From contig JADLSH010000236.1 in the NCBI GenBank assembly GCA_016169945.1, positions 3,210,001 through 3,274,000 of the forward strand: DNA of 64,000 bases, written 5' to 3'. Origin of the DNA: Trachythela sp. YZ-2020 (lineage: Eukaryota > Cnidaria > Anthozoa > Malacalcyonacea > Clavulariidae). The position numbers and the translations under genes were made by a program. Below, piece after piece: positions 12,529-23,419 of this stretch. Every line of letters starts with the position of its first letter. The first letter of the stretch is position 1. The notes beneath the pieces were generated by a model. It was not told the origin of the DNA, did no database searches, and was given only the letters and a program-made list of their open reading frames with translations.

Positions 12529-12690
12529 TATACAATTGTTTAATATATGCCTTGGAGTAAACATTTAAGGGTTATTTTACAAAGAGTATATCCGATTATC
12601 TGGTGATTGTTTTTTATTAAATGTACTTTTGAACATGTCAGTCAATGTCAGAAATAAATATTATTAATATGTCACTATAGTTATACAGTA

Positions 12691-14002
12691 CAGTCAGTAC
12701 TATACTTGGGCAAAGTCACTAAACAAATCGAAACCCACTGACGTAGTTTTATTGGACTTTTCAAAAGCCTTCGACAGCGTACCTCATGAAAGATTGTTAC
12801 TCAAATTAGAACGCTATGGCATTGATGACTATGGCAAACAACGTGCCGCAATCCGAGGTACCTACTCGTCGTGGGCCCATGTCAAATCCGTGCGTGCCTC
12901 AAGGGACTATTCTAGGACCAATTTTGTTTCTAATTTACGTTAACGACATATTAACAAGTGCCACATCTCAAATCAAGTTGTATGCAGGTGATACCAAACT
13001 CTATCGAGAAATTAGCGACAAAACAATTGATGTACAAATATTACAGTTAGACTTGAGGCACCTCTACGATTGGTCCATGTCATGGCAATTACCTTTTAAT
13101 TTGAATAAGTGTGAAGTGATACGAATCACCCATGCGCATGACGGTTCTGTTCCGACTTATTCATTTGCAGGAACTTGCCTGGAATCAGTTGATCAAATTA
13201 AAGACCTCGGGGTAACCATCACGAAAGACCTCTCATGGAGCCAACACGTAGCCATAATCGTTAGCAAAGCAAACAAGGTACTGGGCATCATTAAACGAAC
13301 AGTTGGCCCAGTGGATAAACTAGTTTTCCCAATGCTTTACAAATCGCTTGTGAGGCCCATACTGGAATATGCCGTACCAGTTTGGTCTCCTCATTTGGTC
13401 AAAGATATACAAGCGCTCGAAAAAGTTCAAAGAAGAGCATCTAGAATCGTCCTCAGACAGAAAAGACAAGAAATGAGCTACGACGAAAGATGTAAAATAT
13501 TAAAATGGTCAAGTCTAGAGGAACGTAGACTTTATTTATCACTGATTGAATGTTACAAGACAGTTTTTAATATTCATAATTTGGACTTTGACACTTATTT
13601 TGAACTTGGTTCAAAACGTACTAGAGCGAATCATGACTACAAGCTATATGTCAAGCTTGCGAAATGTAACTCTTACAAATATTCATTTTTTGTAAGAATT
13701 ATTAATGAATGGAACAATCTGCATAAATATGTAGTAGAGGCAGGAAACTTCAATTTATTTAAATGTAGATTAAAATTATTTATGAAAATTTCTTAGCAAA
13801 TATTTATATAGATGCATGCATGTGTAGGTGTATGCCTCTGGGTGTATGCTATATGTTTGTACGTTTATGTGTTAGGAAATCGTTAAAATAGGGTTAACCT
13901 CTCAATTCTTCCTTTTCAAGGTGTGATAGAATGATAGATTTACACTATTTATTTATTTATGTAGTTGTAATATTTAATACTTTGAATAAATATCATGTAT
14001 GT
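12691..14002 (+). mobile_element. 5'-truncated LINE (CR1/L2-like) with 56-bp target duplication
   Basis: The segment is bounded by two copies of a 56-bp sequence (12635-12690 and 14003-14058; only about two differences), both starting ATGTCAGTCAATGTCAG. It begins inside the RT domain and ends with an ATGTATGT tail after the stop. CR1/L2-like LINEs are known to end in short tandem repeats and to be 5'-truncated. The near-identical flanks are best explained as a long target-site duplication. Confidence 0.85.
12752..13796 (+). pseudogene. LINE reverse transcriptase, 3' half, defective
   Basis: Starts MDFSKAFDSVPHERLLLKLE, the RT finger/palm region of CR1/L2-type LINEs, then shifts frame near 12840 and continues to 13796. 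The downstream frame has PQGTILGPILFLIYVNDI, the catalytic block changed to YAGD where YADD is expected, and the C-terminal region typical of these LINEs (LVRPILEYAVPVWSPH). The lost catalytic aspartate plus a frameshift means it is dead. The endonuclease and ORF1 are absent because of 5' truncation. Confidence 0.9.
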
Positions 14003-14058
14003 ATGTCAGTCAATGTCAGAAATAAATATTATTAATTTATCACTATAGTTATACAGTA

Positions 14059-14744
14059 CTATAAATGTACTATATAGTATATACACTATACAGTATTAAA
14101 ATACAGTCATACAGACATACAGTACCTTCGTTGTTCTTGTACACTTAGAGTCTTCATTGTTGTGGCAATATTGTCGGCGCCAGTATTAATATGAAGCTAA
14201 AAAAATTGGAAGATGAACATTGTCTGGTATTGTACATTTAGAAACTTGAAAGTATGTTTTACCTGTTCAATGGACGTATGAGCCGCCATGTTGTCAATGA
14301 GTGTATGTATGTTACTTATGTATCGTTATCTTTGCACCTTACATGACGTATTGAATGTGCACAGTCTTGAAATGGCCATATCGAACTCTGCATTGAACCC
14401 GATTGAACTCAGGGTTCTTTTTAAGGCAAATTTCTCGATCTTGGCTTGGGAAAATTTCAGTTGGCTTATTTTTACTATTTGACTTATTTTTGGCTTGTTT
14501 TTAAAAATATTAAATTATGGTGGTCTTAGCATCGTATTAAAAATATGCTTTTTTGCTTAGACTGACTGCCTGAAATCCGTAATCTCGGTTCAGAGTTAGC
14601 AAGAATCATGTAGGATCACTATCAACCAATCATAAGAAATCTTCAACACTACAGCTCAATAACTCATACAATTTAGGGTTACAATTCCATGACACGCACG
14701 AAATAGGGTTAGGGATTGGGTCGGGATTGGGGTCAAGTTAGGGC
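14059..14744. other. No gene recognised
   Basis: AT-rich with short ORFs only. Nothing with a recognisable domain. Confidence 0.5.
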
Positions 14745-14825
14745 CAATCTCGTTCCCCGAGCCCGCGATCCTTCGAGAGAAGGAACGATTCTTCCAAAGG
14801 ATTGCAGGCTCGGGGAACGAGATTG
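14745..14825. repeat. Short hairpin, member of a dispersed family
   Basis: CAATCTCGTTCCCCGAGCC at the left end pairs with GGCTCGGGGAACGAGATTG at the right end. A related single arm (AAAGGATCGCAGGCTCG) occurs near 18585. Non-coding. Confidence 0.75.
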
Positions 14826-14988
14826 AGTGGTTAGGGCCAGAGGCAGAGGAGGAATGAGGGTCTTCCCGAAATGCAACGCGCGCCGGGGCGGTTTATCATA
14901 TATACTCAATTTCTCGGCCTGCTCCGTCATTGTTCGATTGTTGCTCGCTACGTTCACAACTCAGAGATTAAAAGTAAAATATTAAAAA

Positions 14989-16049
14989 ATGGCGAGTTTT
15001 CGCAGTATTACTGGGATGAAAGCTTCTGAATTAGATGGGCATGAACTTCTTTATGTTCATTGTGTGTCGAAAAACCCTGTGAATATGATCACAGATGGAT
15101 TACCGTGCGTTCAACTAGAATGCTGCGAGGTTCATATAAGTTTTATGGATAGTTTGGACATTCGACGAACAGCCCTTATTCCATCAGTTGTTAAAGGCAT
15201 AAAAATCGAAGAAATGTTCGCTCATTGTAGTAGCCCTGCATTGATAGAAGTGCATACCAGTTGCGTTTTCAAGGTGAGATGATTTAAACGCATGCTTTTA
15301 ATACTGTATATACATTTTGATTGAAATACATTTTGTATATTTCCAAAAAATAGAAACTTTAAAAACAGATAAGAAATACATACAATGTGTTTACAGTACA
15401 TAAATATCTTCGAATAAGAAAGGATTTAATCAGTAAAAATTGATTATAATATATAAATATACTTGATATAATTCAGGGCATAAAATATATTTTTTATTTG
15501 TTTTTTATATTAATATTAAACACGTCATTGTTAGACTGATATTTAAGTCCTTTACCTTGACTTTGTTATGTTCCTACTCAATGTGTTTCTTACTTCCATG
15601 TGTAGTTCCATGACCCCATTGAAATCAGGGATGGATGTGGCCGGCTATGTAATATTGTCATGTTGTGGGAGTTTGATATTTTACCATCACCAACATCCCA
15701 AGCAGTCCCTCCAGGTGACCTGGATATTCAAAATGATGAGCTGGATAATGTACTTCCACCAGTACCTTTAAACAAGCCAACTGAATGTAATTGTTTTAAA
15801 CAACTACTAAATCCTGTTTGTTTGGCAAATATTGATACACACCGAGTGGTACAGAACGAAGACCTGTCTAGTGGTGCTAGTGTTGGTGAAACTGAGGCAG
15901 TGAATGTAAATGAAGTTGAGGAAATTCAACAATTGACAGAAATTTTGGATGTGGAAAATACTGCCTTTGGTGATGAGGACAATAGTTCGGATGTTATATC
16001 TATGTATTCTGAAAAGTTTGTTGTTGTTGGATCTTGGCAAGAGAACTGA
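14989..16049 (+). CDS. Uncharacterised two-exon protein inside the TIR transposon (242 aa)
   Basis: Exon 1 is 14989-15273 (95 codons) ending in a GTGAGA donor; exon 2 is 15606-16049, after a TGTGTAG acceptor. The phases agree (0/0) and the joined frame is open, giving 242 residues. The start is the first ATG of the open frame, 145 bp from the left TIR. The N-terminal half is compact and Cys-containing (HELLYVHCVSKNPV, LPCVQLECCEVH); the exon junction falls in CVFK/FHDPIEIRDGCGRLC. The last 100 residues are acidic and probably disordered. No known domain recognised. It faces the Myb/SANT gene, whose stop lies 184 bp away. Possible roles are transposition accessory protein, diverged transposase part, or captured host gene; none can be chosen from sequence alone. 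Confidence 0.75.
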
Positions 16050-16232
16050 TACCAAGCGGCGCTCACAAGGTGCATGTGGAGAAGGTCATCAAACCTAGAG
16101 TTGACATTCAAAGCGGAACATGAACCAGACTCACAATGTTTGAGACACAAATGCATTGAAATTTTTAGTGTTTCACAATGACAACTGGCATATAATTGGC
16201 TATTATATTATATTACATTATATTATACTATT

Positions 16233-17473
16233 TTATATTATATTGGGTGGTATTCTTGGTGGTGGTGGGGGCGGCATTCTTGGTGTTGGTAGGGGTGCCG
16301 AGGTTGGTGGTGGTGCCGAGGTTGGTGGTGGTGCCGAGGTTGGTGGTGGTGCCAAGGATGGTGGTGGTGCCAAGGATGGTGGTGGTGCCGAGGGTGGTGG
16401 GAGTGCTGAGGGTGGTGGTGGTGCCAAGGGTGGTAGTGATGGGGTTGCTGAGGGTGGTGGTGGCCTCTTATCAATCACTAGTTCTGCTAAACTGTCAGAT
16501 AATGTCAAACCATAATGGATTTCAGCATCTTCCAATGTTGCAAACTTTTTCCTGTACACAACAGTTACTCGTGATCGCAGACGGCAATCTATATAAAAGG
16601 CATGAAAACAAGAATGAAGTAACATCATATCTATGATTGAATAATATTTAAAAAACATCCTTGATCTTACTCTTTTTATACTAAGGGCTTTCAAAATAAG
16701 CCGGCAGCCTGCTGGGTTACTTTGAGCTTTACCGCTGGCAACTGTGACCTGTTGGTCAAATTTTAGAACAATTTCAATAACAGACAACTGCCTGCTACTG
16801 TACATTACCGCCTGCTAATTTATTATCACAACAGTCTATATTGAACTAATTCTGAAATCCCTGTATATTTATATTAATGAATTAGACATCTAACAGTAGC
16901 ATTAACTTACTTGATAAGAGAATGTTAGAAGAAGTACCACATTTAATATGTTTGGCACCATCGTCCCAGAAACTGTTCTTTTTACCAAATGCTGGCCACT
17001 CTCCAACAGACATTTTTCCATATTTTGGATCTGTTTTGGCAATCACTATGAACTCAACAAATGCCTTGTCTTCCTCAAAGGTCCATTGATTAAATTTTAC
17101 TGGGGACTTCTTTGTAGGAGTAAGTTTCCTCTTTCTGGATATCTTTCTACTAGGAAACTACAAATAAAACCGATTCTACATTCAATTATTAAATACGAAA
17201 TAGCTTTCAGTTGAACAACAGTTGACACACTGTATTTATATTTATATAATTTATCTGTATATATATATACATGTACAGCAAGTGCTATAAATGAAACCTT
17301 TGTATAATTTTTACCTTTGGTGAACATTCCAGGACTCTGACACAAAGCTCGACTTGATGATGAATTCGTTTTCCCGGCGTATCTCCTTTAGAAATATATG
17401 CCCTCTTGGCAATATCATTTTCCTCATCAACAATGTCTATAATATTATAAACATCGCTGTCGTCAGATTCCAT
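16233..17473 (-). CDS. Myb/SANT-like protein with proline-rich tail, three exons (253 aa)
   Basis: Exons on the minus strand: 17315-17473, 16911-17157 and 16233-16588, all with GT-AG introns; total 762 bp, a whole number of codons. Exon 1 starts MESDDSDVYNIIDIVDEEND. Exon 2 carries a basic patch (RKISRKRKL) and a tryptophan-containing Myb/SANT-like helix region (FNQWTFEEDKAFVEFI, then MSVGEWPAFGKKNSFW), likely DNA binding. Exon 3 has a short conserved-looking block (VVYRKKFATLEDAEIHYGL) and ends in about 65 Pro/Ala/Ser residues encoded by a GGT/GGTGCC minisatellite. Myb/SANT proteins accompany transposases in Harbinger elements, but the 9-bp duplication here does not fit Harbinger. Probably the element's DNA-binding accessory factor. 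Confidence 0.8.
16250..16460. repeat. GGT-rich coding minisatellite
   Basis: 18-bp units of the type GGTGGTGGTGCCGAGGTT repeat across the 3' end of the Myb/SANT gene. On the minus strand they encode the APPP-type tail; open frames in other phases are by-products. Confidence 0.9.
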
Positions 17474-18135
17474 TTTTCCCCGAATTCTATAATAAAATAG
17501 AAAAATACAGTCAGTACAGTTAAATATATATTGCAGGTATTAAACAGGAGAATCAAAATATATAGCAACATATAAGCGTATGTTTCTAAATACAATATAA
17601 ATAGTGCATCATACACAAGATTCCCTCGCGCCATAATGATCACAACGCGGTCTATTCCCGCCATCTGGGTTAGAATACAGCAAAAATACCCCATTTTCAA
17701 ACCGCGATTACTCCTCGATTTAGTGGAGCTATTTAAGGTTTTAAAGTACCAATATAAAGAACAAAGCTTGCTGAATATGATGACGTGATTTTTTCCCCGT
17801 TTCTGTTTAAAAAAGCTAATTAGCTCCAGCATTGTTTCAAGGTCACTTTTGTGGCGTGTCCTCTGACCCGGAACAAGCATAAATACAATGCGTAATTAAC
17901 ATAACTAAAAAGAAATATCTATACCAAACAAGTCAAAAATAACTAAATTAGATACCTAAACAAAACAATTATTAAAACATACCTTCCAAAAAATCAGATC
18001 TTTAGGGATAAAATTCGCAATATATTTCAACAATTTTTCACCTAACTTTGTTGAAAATCGCAAATGTGAATATTAATGAGATGCAATGCATTTCGGGAAG
18101 ACCCTCATTCCTCCTCTGGGCCAGAGGGTTAGGGC

Positions 18136-18500
18136 CAGTGAGCTCTATATATATATATCTGGAGTGAGAACTTATGTCCAAAAAGTGAAGCCAAAGATGG
18201 CGGAAATTGACGTCCAGTGCCAATCCCTTTCTATTGTTTTCGACCGCGCGGTTTACACAAGCCGGCAAGGAGTGTGCCGAAATTTCGTGTTTTTACTCCG
18301 ATTTAAACAATAATATCATGATTTTATGAATTAATAACTTGATTAGCGATACGATCTGTTAGAAATTAGCTGGATAAAATGCTATGAAAACTGTTTATGA
18401 CCTTCATGAGTTTGGACGTCAATTGCCGCCATCTTGGCTTCACTTGGCCTATTGGCCGAACATTAGAAGTTCTTACTCCAGATATATATGGAGCTCACTG
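18136..18500. mobile_element. hAT MITE with 8-bp target duplication
   Basis: The ends are inverted repeats beginning CAGTGAGCTC, and pairing extends about 100 bp inward (including GGCGG and ATTGACGTCCA). It is flanked by perfect 8-bp direct repeats GTTAGGGC (18128-18135 and 18501-18508). CAGTG ends plus 8-bp duplications are diagnostic of hAT elements. It is inserted immediately beside the duplication of the 3.3-kb TIR transposon. No coding capacity. Confidence 0.92.
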
Positions 18501-18621
18501 GTTAGGGCCTGTTCACAGCCTCGTACCCAGGCGCTTTAAGGGAAAAAATCGCATTCAGCTTATGGCCTGTTCCAATTCTTCCCAAAGGATCGCAGGCTCG
18601 CGGGACGAGCCCAGGCCATAG

Positions 18622-19324
18622 CCAGGCTCTATTTGCCCGCGCCCGCCTGTGACTTCCTTATAACGAGGGAAGGAAGGAAACATTGAGACCAAAATAGCCC
18701 AGACTTGGCATATGTTACACGAAACTATCCTCGATTTTTCGCCTTTAAATGCATTTCTTTCGAGATTAATCGATATCCCCTGCAATAATGATACCGTACA
18801 ACTCTCAAAACAACGATGCTTTAATCAAAGAGCTTAAATTCGCTCTAAAATCCGTGAGGGAATGACAAAATTTGGCAAAAATATATCGCCGTGCCAGGTT
18901 TGCTGTTAAAAAACCGGAAGTCGTTGAACAACTCAAAATACACTCAAACCTGATTGGACAACGAATATCAACAAAATTTCAAATTTCAAAGTTGTCCAAT
19001 CAGGTTTGAGTGTTTTTGAGTTGTTCAACGACTTCCGGTTTTTCAACAGCAAACCTGGCACGCGGATATATTTTTGCCAAATTTTGTCATTCCGATTTTA
19101 GAGCGAATTTAAGCTCATTGATTAAAGCATCGTTGTTTTGAGAGTTGTACGGTATCATTATTGCAGGGGATATCGATTAATCTCGAAAGAAATGCATTTA
19201 AAGACCTTTAAAGGCGAAAAATCGAGGATAGTTTCGTGTAACTCTGGGCTATTTTGGTCTCAATGTTTCCTTTCTTCCCTCGTTATAAGGAAGTCACAGG
19301 CGGGCGCGGGCAAATAGAGCCTGG
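18622..19324. repeat. 700-bp near-perfect palindrome
   Basis: Two arms of about 335 bp, starting CCAGGCTCTATTTGCCCGCG and ending in its complement, face each other around a loop of about 28 bp near 18973. Differences between arms are few (single bases and one small indel of about 10 bp near 19200). No ORF of interest and no clear target duplication were seen. It may be a foldback MITE or a recent inverted duplication. Confidence 0.9.
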
Positions 19325-19940
19325 GCCTCCTGTGGGCTGACAGGCCCGTTTTACCGGGCTGACTTGCAAGAAGCGAGATCCCGCCTCGTATATTGTTTTT
19401 ATATGATTTTGAGGCCAGCCTGGTTTGCCGGGCTCCCGCTTGAGCGAGGTGAGATCAATGTCTCTGCCCTCACTCCTACCGATTTTTTGCCATCGAATTT
19501 TACTCTCGACATACTACTTTGCTATGATGAAAACGACGCAAAAATAACGCTTAAAATCAGCGGTAATATATAAAAATATGAATGTCTTACATTACAGAGC
19601 TACATTACAGTACATTACAAGAAATATTAAATACAGTAGAAACTCTCAGTCTATATCAAAAGTACTTGAATGTTTGGTCATTTTCATGCCAGGCAATGTT
19701 CGGCAGTCTCGTTAGCTATATGGCCACGTTCTTTTATTACAACAAGACGCTCTGTTGAGCGTTAAGTTGCTGTATCTTTTTGTATCTGCGCTAGCGCAGA
19801 TATATTGCTATCGCGTCTGTAAGTTAACCACAGTTTCTTGTGAAATTACGTAATTACTTTGATTTGACCTGTTCGCAGGCTAGAACACCTTTAAAACAAG
19901 ATAGAACAAATGAGGGTTGTTTCGCGTGTGCCTAAAAGAT
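19325..19940. other. No gene recognised
   Basis: No supported ORF or repeat boundary. Contains a short segment with repeated TACATTACAG. Confidence 0.5.
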
Positions 19941-19950
19941 ATAAACAAAA

Positions 19951-19985
19951 TCTCGACGTTTCGAGCTAAAGCCCTTCGTCAGGAG
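19951..19985 (-). ncRNA. Hammerhead-ribozyme-like motif downstream of Penelope-like element
   Basis: Read on the minus strand: CUGACGA (19982-19976), then A, then a stem II GGGC-UUUA-GCUC (4 bp, one G-U), then GAAA, then CGUC and GAGA. The upstream UCUC can pair with the downstream GAGA as stem I. ACGU is self-complementary, so stem III would be very short or formed between two copies. Hammerhead motifs are known in the terminal repeats of Penelope-like elements. The extra A before stem II is a deviation. A degraded copy lies near 10457-10490. Confidence 0.6.
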
Positions 19986-20272
19986 AAATTAGTAGACAGA
20001 TAAACACATTACATCAGCTTTTATAGCAACGCTATAAAAGCTGTCACGTGAACAAAATATTAACCAATGAAAATAAAGTAGTCATAACAATCATAACAAA
20101 ATAGAATTAATATGTAAAGATATAGACTGCGTGCAGGCTTCGGCCCGATTATAGGGTCGAAGGCCTGCGCACAGGCGTTACACTTATCAAAGCGCTATAA
20201 ATGTCGTACAAGGGAAGGGAAGAGGGGATATAGAGGAAAGTATATAAGAAGTATTTAAGAGAAAAGAATGAG

Positions 20273-21807
20273 CTAGATGAAGGAGAGGCGCTCATTGATA
20301 CCATCAGGCTGAATGGTGCCAAGTTTAAAAATGAGACGCTTTTCTTGCTTCCGACGGGTATCATTGCCACCAATAATGGGATGAATGGCGCATATTTTCA
20401 TATAAGAAAAGGAGTGGTTGGCACTGTTGAAGTGCCTAGCAACCGGTTTGTTGTGCACATTGTTCTTAACATCACGCAAGTGTTCAGCAAACCTATCGCC
20501 TAAACGTCTTCCAGTCTCCCGATGTAGAGCAAGCCACATTTGCTGCAAGAGATGCAGTAAACGAGGTTGGAGGAGATGCACGTGAAACTGTGCTTGATGA
20601 CAAACTGAGATTTTGGAGCCGAAATACAGGTGGCGAGGTTTAAATGCTTACAAGTGTAGCACTTAGCACGACCACAGGAAACAGTGCCAGCTGGTGACAC
20701 AGAGTCCTGTCGCAGTGAGCTGTGCACTAGGGTTTCCCGGATGTTTTTACTGTGTCGAAAAGAGACTAGTGGGGTCTCGGAGAAAATGGAAGACATTGCA
20801 GGGTCATTTTTAAGTAGATTAAAATTCCGGCCAATGATGTCCCTTACTTTAAAATTGAAGGGATGAAAGGTTAAAACTAAAGGTACTTTTTGATTAGAAA
20901 TTGCAACCGAAGGTTCTCTTAAGGTGTCTGAACGGGGTATAAGGGAGGCCTTGTTAATGGCAGTATCTAAAAGGTGGGAAGGATAACCACGATTCACAAA
21001 AAAGCTTCTCATTTCTGAACATTTGGCATCGAAGTCGTCGTCTTCACTGCAGAGGCGACGAAGGCGTAAGAATTGAGAGTAAGGGATAGCAGTTTTAGTG
21101 TGCTTAGGATGACAGGATGAGAAGAGAAGATAGCTGTGGGAGTCAGTAGGCTTGTAAAAGACAGATGTGCTCAGCCTAGTACCATTGATAGAAATGAGAA
21201 TGTCTAGGAATGATACACTGGTCTCACTGATCTCCCATGTGAACTGAAGTGCTGGATGGAAATCATTAACAAAGTTAATGAAGTAATTCAGATCAGCACG
21301 CGAGCATGATGCAGTGCCTAAGCAATCATCATTGAACCGGCGATAGAAGTCAGGTGAGGGACCAGTGTATTGTTCGAAGATTTGTTTTTCCACATAACCA
21401 ACAAACAAATTGGCATAGTTGGGTCCCATTTGGGTACCCATGGCCACACCACTTATTTGTTGGTAATGCTCACCATCGAACGAGAAATTGTTCAAGATGA
21501 GCACTAACTCTGCCAAGCGTACCAAGGTGGTGGTAGATGGATCCTGAATTACCCTTTGGTCTAAAAAGTATTTTAGTGCTTGAAGGCCGTCTTGATGCGG
21601 GATGACAGTGTAAAGTGATTTGACATCCATGGTGAAAATGAATTTGTGTGGACCCTGAAAATTGATGTTGTCAAGAATTTTCAGGGCATGCTTGGTGTCC
21701 TTGATATAAGAAGGCAAGTTCTTAACCAAGGGCGCCATGATGTGATCGAGGTAGCTAGAGAGGAGTTCAGAACCATCATAATTAACAAGAACTATCATAA
21801 TTAACAA
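20273..21807 (-). CDS. Penelope-like reverse transcriptase plus GIY-YIG endonuclease
   Basis: A 435-residue frame (21807-20500) carries Penelope RT motifs: FTMDVKSLYTVIPHQDGL, GVAMGTQMGPNYANLFVGY and RRFNDDCLG (the DD pair in place of YADD), then SVSFLDILI. Near its end is a Cys-rich linker (CGRAKCYTCKHL) and the start of GIY-YIG (YCISCSKCGLLYIG). The domain continues in the next frame, from about 20518 to 20273 (GDRFAEHLRDV, KPVARHFNSANH). The switch falls at a three-base run (20518-20520), so one base may be missing. Penelope proteins use GIY-YIG to nick the target and prime reverse transcription. The start shown is where the frame opens; the true N terminus is missing. Confidence 0.9.
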
Positions 21808-21954
21808 CGTGTAAATAAGGAGTGTTTATAGACATTTTTACTCATATGCATGTTTTTACTCATATGCATTCAGTTTTTAACTGCAAAATTGGTATCTTTT
21901 GAATAAATTGAAAAAAATAAATTGAAAATAAACATAAAGAAGGTAGCACAAACC

Positions 21955-22226
21955 TTATCTCTTGTTTTATCACGACCAAAATGCCCTGCAAGTTTGTCGG
22001 CGTGACAAGCTGTTAACATTTTTTGTTGTTCTTATACGCTATAAACCCATCTTCGAGGTAGACTATTGCTCTGACCAACATAAAACAAGGCACCATCTTT
22101 AAGGACAAATTTTCCTGCTTTCTCTCGGATTATTCTTTTCTGGTCTTTTCCAGCATCACTAGGATAGCTACCGTCACAGAGATAATTAAAAATTTCGTCG
22201 TAAGCATTCTTTTCATCCATCGGCAA
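21955..22226 (-). pseudogene. Retroelement integrase zinc-binding fragment
   Basis: The frame at 22032-22226 reads FNYLCDGSYPSDAGKDQKR and KFVLKDGALFYV; just downstream another frame encodes a CHADKLAGHFGRDKT-like H2C2 segment. This order is the N-terminal region of Ty3/gypsy-type integrases and their domesticated relatives. The catalytic core is absent. It is a fragment, outside the Helentron boundary. Confidence 0.6.
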
Positions 22227-22421
22227 GGAGTAAATTTGAAATTAAGACCACGTTAGAAAATATATCGCTGTATCACCGCAAAATAACAACTACAATGAGT
22301 TGGTTCGATCATAGTTAATGGAGAGGTTCGATTCAATGGTCGCGCGTATTTATATGTATTCAGATCACCATTTTTATCTCAGTTATGAGTCATCACCTAT
22401 TGTTTATTATGGGATTCCATT

Positions 22422-22616
22422 TAGACGGCCGGCCAAGCTTGAAAAAAGTGTCTAGAAAACACTGTCGATGGCATTTTTTGTTACAAGCATGAAACTACGC
22501 AAAATGTCGTAGGATAGTGTTTACTTTGAGGGTGAAAGTGGTTGCCAACCGTAATTTTTTATTTATGTACTAAAATTTGAAGGTTTTTTCTAAAACATTT
22601 CGAAGGATGGGATTTC
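22422..22616. repeat. Helentron left terminal inverted repeat (interrupted)
   Basis: Pairs with 34631-34741. The outer 29 bp (22422-22450) and inner 77 bp (22540-22616) match the other arm; the 89 bp between do not. Confidence 0.8.
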
Positions 22617-23419
22617 TGTCGAATGCTGTATTTTATATCAGTGTTTTATTTTAATTGGCTAACTATCTAATTAACATTTGTAAAGCTCGGGTAATCTTCT
22701 TTCGTATAATTCAAAATGATATGCAAATAAGAAACATAGCGCAAATACATCAAAACACGACCTTTCAAAAAGAAGCCACAACAATATGTTTTTGTTGTGT
22801 TACAGACAGGCAACAATCACATATGTTTAGATTACATACGAATCAGTATTACACGCCCGGTTGCCACCCGTGTAACACAATATATTTCTGTTGAGCCAGT
22901 CGAGTTTTGGCATGTAAATGGTTGAAAAACAGCATGTTGGTGCAAACACGTAGTTTTACTACAACACATAGACCTTCAAAATCGGTAAATATTCGAAATT
23001 AAACGTAATAATTTACGAATTTAAGCCTTTGGGTAACCACTCGTCCTAATAATCCATCCTTATTTGAAACTTGCCTCCATACAGGTATTTTAACAAGTGT
23101 AATAGTAATACCATGTTTCTCATTAGCATGTCACTTTGAGTTATGACAATTAAGATCAAAGGCCTTCGAGGCCGACTCACGGATGAGATCAAATTAAAGG
23201 GGGATATGATTTACAGCAGTTTTTTACAAACGGGAACCGTGCAAGGGCATTATTTGGTAAAAACACGACATAATATAAAATGTTCCCGAAGATCTCACAG
23301 GTTTAAACAGTTTAATAATTTTAACGACATCCTCGATTTTAACAATAACCAATATCAATAGTCTTGAAAAAACAATCTGAAAAGATTACTATAAAACTAC
23401 ACACTATCAAAGCAAATCT

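Larger units (their letters stand above)
14844..18118. mobile_element. 3.3-kb TIR transposon, 9-bp target duplication, unknown family
   Basis: The element has 32-bp perfect terminal inverted repeats at 14844-14875 and 18087-18118, starting CAGAGGAGGAATGAGGG. Immediately outside are two copies of GGCCAGAGG (14835-14843 and 18119-18127), a 9-bp target-site duplication. A 9-bp duplication fits Mutator-like or Merlin-like elements, but the TIR sequence is not one I recognise. Inside are two convergent spliced genes (14989-16049 plus, 16233-17473 minus), both with consistent splice phases. Neither looks like a DDE transposase, so this is either a non-autonomous derivative that carries genes or an autonomous element whose transposase I do not recognise. 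Confidence 0.85.
19940..21807 (-). mobile_element. Penelope-like retroelement, 5'-truncated
   Basis: The element has reverse transcriptase and GIY-YIG coding sequence (20273-21807) followed on the same strand by a non-coding 3' region with a hammerhead-like motif. The 5' part of the RT and the upstream terminal repeat are missing: coding sequence starts abruptly at 21807, beside a short local repeat (ATCATAATTAACAA twice at 21777-21805). The exact 3' end is not resolved. Confidence 0.8.

Noticed and set aside
16156..16636. Glycine- or valine-rich proteins on the plus strand
   Set aside because: They are other frames of the GGT minisatellite in the last exon of the minus-strand Myb/SANT gene, which has splice and phase support.
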